This document shows, piece after piece, positions 45,119 through 52,733 of a stretch of DNA of 64,000 nucleotides. A program made the position numbers and the translations under genes. Each line of letters opens with the position of its first letter. Positions within the stretch are counted from its first letter, which is position 1. This DNA is from Trueperella pyogenes (GTDB lineage Bacteria; Actinomycetota; Actinomycetes; Actinomycetales; Actinomycetaceae). The stretch covers positions 1 through 64,000 of the forward strand of contig NZ_UHHW01000002.1 of the NCBI RefSeq assembly GCF_900460345.1, written 5' to 3'. The notes under the pieces were generated by a model. That model saw only the letters and a program-made list of their open reading frames with translations, was not told the DNA's origin and searched no databases.

Positions 45119-45200
45119 TGAGGGAAGTCACGAAAGGTGTCAAGTAAAAGGCGGCAAGTATCTCAGAGCGAAGTGAGCTGCTTATGCCGATGTGTTGGTA

Positions 45201-45278
45201 ATTGTCCGGGCGCTGTTCGTCGTGGTCTTCGTACCGGCGGTCTCGCTGTGGCTACCAGGAGTTCTGGGGCTTATCTAA
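45201..45278 (+). repeat. 78-bp direct repeat, right copy (orphan dctM 3' end)
   Basis: A copy of the last 25 codons and stop of dctM with no gene body in front of it. The sequence before 45201 is unrelated to dctM. It is followed by GAGGCTCAGC and then a strong terminator. That is what one expects for the original downstream flank of dctM before the 8-kb block came in. Confidence 0.93.
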
Positions 45279-45298
45279 GAGGCTCAGCTAAGAAATGG

Positions 45299-45326
45299 GG
45301 TGCCCCACCCGCGCGGGTGGGGCACC
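45299..45326. terminator. Perfect 28-bp palindromic terminator
   Basis: GGTGCCCCACCCGC (45299-45312) and GCGGGTGGGGCACC (45313-45326) are exact reverse complements. TTAATCT follows on the plus strand. It lies 17 bp after the end of gnd (minus) and after the orphan dctM end (plus), so it can end gnd and was probably once the dctM terminator. Confidence 0.8.
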
Positions 45327-45343
45327 TTAATCTAACGCCGCTG

Positions 45344-46795
45344 CTAGTCCCACTGCTCTTCAGCGCGATCCGCCGACCACCTCGTGTGGAACGTGCCATC
45401 CATATCTACGCGCTGATAGGTGTGTGAACCGAAGAAATCGCGCTGTGCCTGGATGAGCGCAGCCGACGAACGAGGCGCCCGCACGCCGTCGTAATACGCC
45501 AGCGACGAAGCGAAAGCCGGCACTGGGATCCCCGCCCCGAACGCAGCGGTTACAACGCGGCGCCAGGCTGGGACGGCGTCGTTGATCGCGTCCACAAAGA
45601 ACTCGTCGGCGAGCAGAAGGGGGAGCTCGGCGTCGCGCGTGTAGGCCTCGGTGATGCGATCGAGGAAGCGGGCACGGATGATGCAGCCAGCCCGCCAAAT
45701 CTTGGCCATCTCGCCGAGCTTGACGCCCCACCCGTATTCGTCGGAGGCCGCGCGAATGAGCTCGAATCCTTGCGAATAGGCCACCATCTTCGAGGCGTAG
45801 AGAGCGCGGCGAACGTCTTCAATAAAGGCGGTGCGATCGGCGACCGTCAGTTCCTCGGCGTGGCCGGGGAGGGTCTGTGCGGCAGCGGCTCGCTGGGCAA
45901 CGGAACCCGATAGGGAACGGGCGAACGTCGCCTCGGCGATGCCGGTGACGGGTACGCCGAGGGCGGCCGCCGTTTGGACAGTCCATGCGCCCGTGCCCTT
46001 CTGTGAAGCCCGGTCGACGAGGATGTCCACGAAAGCGCGGCCAGTCTTGGCATCTTCATGCCGCAACACCTCAGCCGTGACATCAATGAGGTAGGACTCC
46101 AGATCGCCGGTGTTCCATTCGGCAAAGACCCCGCCAATTTCGGGGGCGCTCATCCCGAGCGTGCGCATGATGTCGTACGCCTCGGCGATGAGCTGCATGT
46201 CCGCATATTCGATGCCGTTGTGAACCATCTTTACAAAGTGGCCCGCTCCATCGGGGCCGACGTGCGTGCAGCAGGGCTCGCCGTCGGCCTTCGCTGCGAT
46301 AGCCTCGAACATGGGGCCGAGACGATCGTAGGATTCGACCGTGCCACCGGGCATGATCGCCGGGCCGAGCAGTGCGCCCTCCTCGCCTCCAGAGACGCCA
46401 GCTCCCACGAAGTGCAGGCCGCGCTCGCGCAGGGAAGCTTCCCGACGTCGGGTGTCTTGATACTGTGAATTGCCGCAATCCACGATGATGTCGCCCGGAT
46501 CCATGTAGGTGGCGAGTTGCTCGATGACGGCGTCGGTGGGCGGGCCGGCTTGAACCATGATGATAGCCACGCGTGGAGTGGACAGGCTCGCCACGAAATT
46601 CTCCACAGACTCGGCAGGGAAGAACTCGCCCTCGGCGCCGTGGTCGGCGATCAGGCGCTGCGTGCGGCCAATCGAGCGGTTGTGAACGGCCACCTTGAAT
46701 CCGTTGCGGGCGAGGTTACGGGCAAGGTTGGCACCCATCACGCCGAGGCCTGTGACGCCGATGTCTGCGATCGCTGTTGGGGCGGTGAAAGTCAT
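45344..46795 (-). CDS. gnd: 6-phosphogluconate dehydrogenase, decarboxylating
   Basis: Pentose-phosphate pathway enzyme, 483 aa, oxidising 6-phosphogluconate to ribulose-5-phosphate, CO2 and NADPH. It has the NADP site GVTGLGVMGANLARN, the substrate motif GAGVSGGEEGALLGPAIMPGG and KMVHNGIEYADMQLI with the catalytic Lys. AAGGAG lies 8 nt before the ATG. It stands as a single gene with a strong terminator behind it. Confidence 0.95.
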   Translation of the reverse strand: MTFTAPTAIADIGVTGLGVMGANLARNLARNGFKVAVHNRSIGRTQRLIADHGAEGEFFPAESVENFVASLSTPRVAIIMVQAGPPTDAVIEQLATYMDPGDIIVDCGNSQYQDTRRREASLRERGLHFVGAGVSGGEEGALLGPAIMPGGTVESYDRLGPMFEAIAAKADGEPCCTHVGPDGAGHFVKMVHNGIEYADMQLIAEAYDIMRTLGMSAPEIGGVFAEWNTGDLESYLIDVTAEVLRHEDAKTGRAFVDILVDRASQKGTGAWTVQTAAALGVPVTGIAEATFARSLSGSVAQRAAAAQTLPGHAEELTVADRTAFIEDVRRALYASKMVAYSQGFELIRAASDEYGWGVKLGEMAKIWRAGCIIRARFLDRITEAYTRDAELPLLLADEFFVDAINDAVPAWRRVVTAAFGAGIPVPAFASSLAYYDGVRAPRSSAALIQAQRDFFGSHTYQRVDMDGTFHTRWSADRAEEQWD

Positions 46796-47112
46796 GTTGC
46801 TCCTTCGGGTGGTTTACGCACGTCTAATCTACCTCGCCCAGGGGAAGGGTCGCGATAGTGGTGTCAGTACCTGAGCGCGTTTGTCGTCCCCGAACGCCGT
46901 TTGGGCGTACTTAGATCGGCGTTTTAGGTGACGACGGCCGGCGGAAGGTGCCGAGAAAATGGCTGCGGGAATTACGCAAGACTTTTCTGCAGGGCTGGAA
47001 ATAATCCCACGAATCTATTAGGTTTACCTAAGTTGATTACGTAACGAATGGCTTTCGTTATTACAACTCGGCGCGCTGGTTTCGCCCGGTGCCACGTCTG
47101 AAGGAGAAATAG
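46796..47112. promoter_or_regulatory. Divergent region with iron-box-like palindrome (TTAGGTTTACCTAA)
   Basis: A 317-bp gap between gnd and the siderophore importer. At 47018-47031 TTAGGT and ACCTAA half-sites flank two bases. The 19-mer ending there matches the DtxR/IdeR box (TTAGGTTAGCCTAACCTAA) at about 12 of 19 positions. It is 82 bp before the binding-protein start, a suitable operator position for iron repression. I see no gene in the gap. Confidence 0.5.
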
Positions 47113-48120
47113 ATGCATCTGCCCAAGGCTTTGAAGGTCGCGGCTCTCGCGGTCGCAAGTGCCCTCGCCCTGAGCTCCTGCTCGTCCGCAACCACATCGC
47201 AAACACCAAAATCCACACAAACTTCGGCCCTCGCTTCCAATACAGGCGACTTCCCGCGAACCGTCACCCATTCGGCGGGCGAGACCACGATCAAGGCCCG
47301 CCCGGAGTCCATCGTTGTACTCGACATGGCCGCACTGGACACCATCGACGCCCTCGGCGCTGGTGACCGCGTCGTCGGCACCGCCACTTCCGCAGTACCC
47401 ACCTGGCTCAAAGACAAGGAGGGCATCGACTACTCCGCCCTGACCTCCGTCGGATCGCTCAAGGAGCCGGATATGGAGGCTATCGCTAAACTGAAGCCGG
47501 ACCTCGTCGTCATCGGCAACCGCTCCGCCAAATACTACGAAGAATTCTCCAAGAATTTCACCACCATCGACGCCACCCACTCGTGGAAGGTCAGTGACTA
47601 CTCGGCCACCGTGCCGAAGAATGTGGAAATGGTCGCGAAGGCCATCGGCGCCGACGCCAAGGGCACAAGCGCCGCTGAAGCCATCCGCACCAAGCTCGCT
47701 GGCTACACCGGAGCTGCGAAAGATAAGGGCAACGCGCTGGTGGTCATGACCAGCGCCGGTGAGCTTTCCCTCCACGACCGCGGCTCGCGCTGGGCTCCCA
47801 TCTGGGACGTCTTCGGGTTTGGTGAAGCCTACAAGAAGGCAACGCCCGACGAGGGCCATAAGGGCGACAAGGTCTCCTTTGAAACGATCAAGGAGATTAA
47901 CCCGGATTGGATGTTCGTCGTGGATCGCGACGCTGCCATCGGCAAGGTCAACCCTGGTCAAACCGCAGCTCAAGTGCTCGATAACGAGCTCGTCAAGGCA
48001 ACCAACGCTGCCAAGAATAACCGCATCGTTTACCTGACCCCGGAGCGCTGGTACATCGTCATGACTGGCGCGACGAACTTCCCGGCCATGCTCGACGAAA
48101 TCGCTGATGCAATCCAGTAA
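47113..48120 (+). CDS. Siderophore-binding lipoprotein of ABC importer (FecB/CeuE-like)
   Basis: A 335-aa iron-siderophore binding lipoprotein with lipobox LSSC (LALSSCSSATT). The class III binding-protein domain includes ESIVVLDMAALDTIDALGAG, LKPDLVVIGNRSAKYYEEF and a final NFPAMLDEIADAIQ. The overall pattern is closest to the CeuE/YclQ group that binds catecholate siderophores or petrobactin. AAGGAG precedes the ATG. Two permeases and an ATPase follow with overlaps or no gaps, and an iron-box-like site lies upstream. The ligand is not known. Confidence 0.85.
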   Translation: MHLPKALKVAALAVASALALSSCSSATTSQTPKSTQTSALASNTGDFPRTVTHSAGETTIKARPESIVVLDMAALDTIDALGAGDRVVGTATSAVPTWLKDKEGIDYSALTSVGSLKEPDMEAIAKLKPDLVVIGNRSAKYYEEFSKNFTTIDATHSWKVSDYSATVPKNVEMVAKAIGADAKGTSAAEAIRTKLAGYTGAAKDKGNALVVMTSAGELSLHDRGSRWAPIWDVFGFGEAYKKATPDEGHKGDKVSFETIKEINPDWMFVVDRDAAIGKVNPGQTAAQVLDNELVKATNAAKNNRIVYLTPERWYIVMTGATNFPAMLDEIADAIQ

Positions 48121-49225
48121 GGCATCCCCCTTTCCGTCCGTGCCCGGCGCAACCTCGCAGCGCGCGGGCACGGACGGTTCCCGACCGCTCGAGCCGTCCA
48201 GCCTTGAGCAGGTGCTTTCTGGCCGCGACCCGGATTACCCGACGGCGTGCGTGCGCTCCCAGCGGGGGTCTTACCTGCGCTCTTTAGTGCTCCTCGCGGT
48301 TGGCGTCGTCGCAGCGGCGGTGGTGTCCACCCTGATCGGTGGGGCGCGTATGTCGATCGGCGCAATCCTGGGCAATGCCTCGGCACACGACCTGCAGATC
48401 CTTTTCGTCTCGCGGCTTCCGCGTACGCTCGCCGTCGTGCTCTCGGGTGCCGCGATGGCCGTGGCAGGTCTGGTCATGCAGTTGCTCGTACGCAACCGGT
48501 TCGTCGAGCCGTCGACGACGGGCGTGACCGAGTCCGCCGGCCTGGGCATCCTGGTCGCCACCATTTTCCTTCCCACGCTCTCGCTGCCTGGGAAGATGCT
48601 CATCGCAGTGTCATTCGCACTGCTGGGCACCGCCTTGCTGACGCTTGTATTGCGCAACCTCACCCACCGCGACATCATCGTCGTCCCGCTCGTCGGCCTT
48701 ATTCTCTCCGGCGTCATTGGTGCCGCCTCCATGTTCCTTGCCTGGGAGTTCCAGATGCAAGGCACCCTCAATGCGTGGATGACCGGCGACTTCTCCGGCA
48801 TTATCCGTGGCCGCTACGAGCTGCTGTGGATCGTGGCCGGCGTGGCCGGGATCGCCTACCTCTTCGCCGACCGTTTCACAATCGTCGGCCTGGGTGAGGG
48901 CCTGGCCCGCAACCTCGGGCTCAACTACAGCGCGGTCCAGACGACTGGCCTGACCATCGTCGCGATCGTCACCGGCATCACCACGGTAGTCGCCGGTCCG
49001 CTCCCATTCCTCGGGCTGGTCGTCCCCAACGTCGTTTCCATGTTCAACGGTGACAACATCCGGCGCTCCCTGCCTCTCGTGGCTCTGCTCGGCGCGATCT
49101 TCGTCCTCACCGCGGATATCATCGGCCGCCTCCTCATCGCACCGGCCGAAGTGCCGGTCGGCGTGGTCATGGGCGTCATCGGGGCAGGCATCTTCCTGGC
49201 TATTTTGGCGAAGCGGGTGAGATAA
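48107..49225 (+). CDS. Siderophore ABC importer permease 1 (FecCD family)
   Basis: Permease of 372 aa with about nine to ten hydrophobic helices, including RLPRTLAVVLSGAAMAVAG, the conserved FecCD stretch, and GPLPFLGLVVPNVV near the C-terminus. It starts inside the end of the binding-protein gene (14-bp overlap). The about 60-residue N-terminal extension before the first helix is longer than usual, so a later start is possible. Confidence 0.85.
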   Translation: MQSSKASPFPSVPGATSQRAGTDGSRPLEPSSLEQVLSGRDPDYPTACVRSQRGSYLRSLVLLAVGVVAAAVVSTLIGGARMSIGAILGNASAHDLQILFVSRLPRTLAVVLSGAAMAVAGLVMQLLVRNRFVEPSTTGVTESAGLGILVATIFLPTLSLPGKMLIAVSFALLGTALLTLVLRNLTHRDIIVVPLVGLILSGVIGAASMFLAWEFQMQGTLNAWMTGDFSGIIRGRYELLWIVAGVAGIAYLFADRFTIVGLGEGLARNLGLNYSAVQTTGLTIVAIVTGITTVVAGPLPFLGLVVPNVVSMFNGDNIRRSLPLVALLGAIFVLTADIIGRLLIAPAEVPVGVVMGVIGAGIFLAILAKRVR

Positions 49226-50212
49226 ATGAGCGCCACTCTCATCGTCGACGTCCTGCACGGCAGACGCGCCCAGTCCCGCCAGCGGCTCCTCCTCATTGGA
49301 CTAGCCGCGCTGGCCATGTGCGCCTTTTTCCTCACCTACGACGCACTCGGCGCCTGGGCTATCATTGGCCGCTTGCGTGTCACGCGGCTCGGCGCCCTCG
49401 TCGTCGTCGCCATCTCACTCGCAGTTGCCACTGCGGTATTCCAAGCGGTTACCCGCAACCGCATCCTTTCGCCGTCGGTCATGGGCTTTGATTCCATGTT
49501 CCAGCTGATCGCGACGGCGTCGATATTCTTCTTCGGCTCGGCAGCCGTCGGGGCAATGCCGAACGCCGCTATGTTTCTCATCAACACGGCCCTCATGACG
49601 AGCCTGGCCGTGTCGATGTTTGTGACGGTTCTGCGTGGCGGGCGCAGTAACGTCTATCTCCTTGTGCTCGTCGGGATCGTCGTGGGAACCTTCCTGCGCT
49701 CCATCACCTCTCTGCTCTCAACTATGATGGATCCCGGCGAGTTCCTTTCTGTCGCCGACGCCGGCACCGCGTCGTTCGCTGTGGTCAACACGCAGGCGCT
49801 CGGTATTGCAAGCGTCGTGGCAACAGTGACCCTCGGTTATATCGTGGCGCGCACTCGCGTGTGGGACATCCTCGCCCTCGGCCCGGAGGCGGCGATCAGC
49901 TTGGGGCTGGCCTACCGGCGCGAGGTGCGCCTGGCGCTGACGGCGTCGACGATCTTGGTAGCGTGCGCGACAGCGTTGGTCGGCCCGCTGATGTTCTTCG
50001 GGCTGCTAATCGTCAATATTGCGCACTATGTGGGCCAGTCAAATAAGTTGCGCGACCTGATCGGGATCTCGGCTGGCCTCGGCGTCGTCGTGCTTGTGGG
50101 CGGTCAGGCGGTCCTGGAACACGTGCTCGACCAGGCCACGATCCTGCCCGTAGTGCTTGAGCTGATGGGTGGCCTTTTGCTTCTGACCATGATCGTGAAA
50201 GGCGCTCGATGA
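49226..50212 (+). CDS. Siderophore ABC importer permease 2 (FecCD family)
   Basis: The second permease, 328 aa. It has RLGALVVVAISLAVATAVFQ in place of the usual RLPR stretch, and GPLMFFGLLIVNIAHYVG near the end. The ATG directly follows the stop of permease 1, and its stop overlaps the ATPase ATG by 4 bp. The pair resembles the YclN/YclO arrangement. Confidence 0.85.
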   Translation: MSATLIVDVLHGRRAQSRQRLLLIGLAALAMCAFFLTYDALGAWAIIGRLRVTRLGALVVVAISLAVATAVFQAVTRNRILSPSVMGFDSMFQLIATASIFFFGSAAVGAMPNAAMFLINTALMTSLAVSMFVTVLRGGRSNVYLLVLVGIVVGTFLRSITSLLSTMMDPGEFLSVADAGTASFAVVNTQALGIASVVATVTLGYIVARTRVWDILALGPEAAISLGLAYRREVRLALTASTILVACATALVGPLMFFGLLIVNIAHYVGQSNKLRDLIGISAGLGVVVLVGGQAVLEHVLDQATILPVVLELMGGLLLLTMIVKGAR

Positions 50213-50967
50213 TCGAACTGACCGATGTGACGATGGCCTACGACGGCGACCCGGTGGTTCGCGACGTACGCCTCACCCTGCCCGACGCCGGGGTGACGGC
50301 CCTTATCGGGCCAAATGGTGCGGGTAAGTCTACGCTGCTGTCTGGGATCGGGCGGCTTCACCCGTTGATTGGCGGGCAGGTCAGCATCGATGGGCGCGCG
50401 CTGGCCGATTGGGATACCGAGGAGCTTGCCCGCACAATCGCGATCCTGCGCCAGGAAAATCACCTCGCGATCCGGTTGACGGTGGCCGAGCTCGTCATGC
50501 TCGGACGCCACCCGCATTCGAAGGGTAGGCACACCCGCGAGGACTACGCGCGCGTGGCCGACGCGCTGCAGTGCGTGGACATGCGCGATCTGGCCGACCG
50601 GTTCATCGACGAGCTCTCTGGCGGCCAACGCCAACGCGCCTTCATCGCGATGGCCCTCGCCCAGGACACGAAGTATCTCCTGCTCGACGAGCCACTCTCC
50701 GCGTTGGACATGCTGCATGCGCGTGACATGATGCGACATCTTCGCCGCGTGTGCGACGAGCGGGGCATCTCGGTGGTCATCGTCATTCACGACGTCAACA
50801 CCGCCGCTGCCTACGCCGATACGATGGTGGCGATGAAGGACGGGCACGTGCTCCGGGTCGGGAAGCCTGCGGAGGTCATGCGTGGGCATGTGCTGGAGGA
50901 GATATTCGGCGTGAACGTGCATGTGGCCGAGATAGGTGGGCGTCTGGTGGCTATGCCGGTTGCGTAG
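50209..50967 (+). CDS. Siderophore ABC importer ATPase (FecE-like)
   Basis: A 252-aa ATPase with Walker A GPNGAGKS, signature LSGGQRQR, Walker B YLLLDEPLSALD and switch VIVIHDVNTAAAYAD. It completes a four-gene binding protein/permease/permease/ATPase unit and ends just before a terminator-like hairpin. Confidence 0.9.
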   Translation: MIELTDVTMAYDGDPVVRDVRLTLPDAGVTALIGPNGAGKSTLLSGIGRLHPLIGGQVSIDGRALADWDTEELARTIAILRQENHLAIRLTVAELVMLGRHPHSKGRHTREDYARVADALQCVDMRDLADRFIDELSGGQRQRAFIAMALAQDTKYLLLDEPLSALDMLHARDMMRHLRRVCDERGISVVIVIHDVNTAAAYADTMVAMKDGHVLRVGKPAEVMRGHVLEEIFGVNVHVAEIGGRLVAMPVA

Positions 50968-50970
50968 GCG

Positions 50971-51004
50971 GGCTCAGGGGTTGAGTTCGCTTAACCCCTG
51001 AGCC
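50971..51004 (+). terminator. Terminator hairpin after the siderophore operon
   Basis: GGCTCAGGGGTT (50971-50982) and AACCCCTGAGCC (50993-51004) are exact complements around a 10-nt loop. It begins 4 bp after the ATPase stop. No T-run follows; the stem is strong. Confidence 0.7.
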
Positions 51005-51037
51005 CGGTGCTCGCTTCCCAGCCGGTGCTCGCTTCCC
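51004..51037. repeat. Two tandem copies of CCGGTGCTCGCTTCCC
   Basis: The 16-mer is at 51004-51019 and 51022-51037 (period 18). It fills the space between the terminator hairpin and the IS3 end remnant. Confidence 0.8.
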
Positions 51038-51195
51038 GCATCCCGACAGTTCTTTTGAATATTTGGTCTACCTGGCGACAGTTCTTTTGAACATACCGGC
51101 CACCGAATCATATACGGGCCTGGTGGAGGCTATATTCATGTTTTGTGTCGGGTGCCCGGCTTGCCGAAACCGCATTAAGCTGCCCGGCGCTGCAG
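51038..51195 (-). repeat. IS3-type 3' end remnant, copy 2
   Basis: Homologous to 6045-6270. It holds CGACAGTTCTTTTGA at 51044-51058 and 51076-51090, ATACCGGCCACCGAATCATATACGGG in two blocks, CATGTTTTGTGTCGGG and GAAACCGCATTAAGC. Only the element end survives; no transposase sequence is recognisable. It ends about 30 bp before the iolA stop. Confidence 0.65.
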
Positions 51196-51227
51196 AGTAC
51201 TACAGCGCTTGCCTGTCAGCACGTGAA

Positions 51228-52724
51228 CTATTCTTCGCGTTGGAATGACATCGTTGCTGCGTAGGTGCGTTCCGAAGGCCAGCGGCTCGTGATCACCTTT
51301 GCCTTGGTGTAGAAGTTGACTCCTTCTGGGCCATGGATATGGTGGTCGCCGAGGAGCGAGTCCTTCCACCCGCCAAACGAATAGTAGGCAACTGGGGTTG
51401 GGATCGGCACATTGACTCCAACCATGCCTGCTTCCACATCGAGCTGGAAACGCCGCGCCATGCCGCCGTCGTTGGTAAATATGGCTGAGCCATTCCCGAA
51501 GGGCTGGGCATTGACGACCCGGATGGCATCTTCGTAACTACCTTCCTCGTGGATAGTCAGCACCGGCCCGAAGATTTCTTCGCGGTAAATGTCCATGTCG
51601 TAGGTGACGTGAGTGAGGATAGTTGGGCCCACAAAATATCCTGCTTCGTAACCAGCGACGACGATATCGCGTCCGTCCAGCACGACATGGCCGCCGCGTG
51701 CTTCGGCGTCGTCGATAAGCGAAATGATGCGTTTCTTCGCAGCTGCGTCAATGACTGGACCCATGCTGACGCCGTCGTCCAGCCCCATACCTACCTTGAT
51801 CTTTTCCGCGTGTTTCTTCACCAGCGCGGCGAGCCTGTCTGCGGTGCCTTCACCCACGGCGATGACGGCGGGCAGCGCCATGCAACGCTCACCGGCGGCA
51901 CCGAATGCGGCAGCGGCGATATGTTGAGCGGCGAACTCCAGGTCGGCGTCGGGAAGGACGATGGCGTGGTTATTCGCCCCGCCGAGTGCCTGAACTCGCT
52001 TGCCGTGCTTCGTGCCGACCTCTTGGATAATGTGGGCGACGGGGGTGGAGCCGACGAAAGAGATCGCGTCGATACCTGGGTGCTCAAGAATCTGAGTGAC
52101 CATATTGCGGGTGCCGGAGACGACGTTGAACAGGCCGTCGGGCAGACCCGCCTCTTGGTAGAGCTTGGCGATGAGAAGCGACGCGCTCGGCGTGGCTGTA
52201 GCGGGCTTGAGGATGAAGGCGTTTCCGGTCGCGAGCGCAAGGGGGTGCATCCACATGGGCACCATCACGGGGAAATTAAATGGACAAATGCCGGCGACGA
52301 TGCCGACCGGCTGGCGAATGGTGTGAACATCTACGCCGCGAGACACGTCGAAGGAGAACTCGCCCTTGAGCGCGGTATTGATCGAGCACGCGAAGTCGAG
52401 TGTTTCGCGGCCGCGCTGGATTTCTCCGATCGCGTCGGAATAGTCTTTGCCATGTTCGGCAACGATGGCTCGGGCGATGTCGTCTTGGTGGTCGAGGACG
52501 AGCTGACGCATCTTGTGCATAATGGCAACGCGCTGCGCCAATGAGGCGCGCGCCCAGTCCTTTTGGGCTCTGCTGGCCACCTCTACAGCGTGATCGAGAT
52601 CTGCGGGGGATGCGAGAGCGAGCTTTCCGGCGGCTTTTCCGGTCGCCGGGTTCTCTATATCCACATATTTTTCAGGGGTGCCGAGATATTCTTTGCCGTC
52701 GATCCAGTGAGCAATGGTAGTCAT
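51228..52724 (-). CDS. iolA: Methylmalonate-semialdehyde dehydrogenase (CoA-acylating)
   Basis: The last step of inositol breakdown: malonate semialdehyde plus CoA to acetyl-CoA, CO2 and NADH. The 498-aa aldehyde dehydrogenase carries CPFNFPVMVPMWMHP, GSTPVAHII and the catalytic GAAGERCMAL, which are MmsA/IolA marks; the CoA-acylating group keeps this Cys but lacks the usual general-base Glu. AAGGAACACAC precedes the ATG. It is the last of five coupled inositol genes. Confidence 0.93.
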   Translation of the reverse strand: MTTIAHWIDGKEYLGTPEKYVDIENPATGKAAGKLALASPADLDHAVEVASRAQKDWARASLAQRVAIMHKMRQLVLDHQDDIARAIVAEHGKDYSDAIGEIQRGRETLDFACSINTALKGEFSFDVSRGVDVHTIRQPVGIVAGICPFNFPVMVPMWMHPLALATGNAFILKPATATPSASLLIAKLYQEAGLPDGLFNVVSGTRNMVTQILEHPGIDAISFVGSTPVAHIIQEVGTKHGKRVQALGGANNHAIVLPDADLEFAAQHIAAAAFGAAGERCMALPAVIAVGEGTADRLAALVKKHAEKIKVGMGLDDGVSMGPVIDAAAKKRIISLIDDAEARGGHVVLDGRDIVVAGYEAGYFVGPTILTHVTYDMDIYREEIFGPVLTIHEEGSYEDAIRVVNAQPFGNGSAIFTNDGGMARRFQLDVEAGMVGVNVPIPTPVAYYSFGGWKDSLLGDHHIHGPEGVNFYTKAKVITSRWPSERTYAATMSFQREE

Positions 52725-52733
52725 GTGTGTTCC

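Noticed and set aside
37279-45200. Prophage or integrative element
   Set aside because: No integrase, transposase, phage structural or conjugation gene is present in the block; only the flanking repeats suggest insertion.
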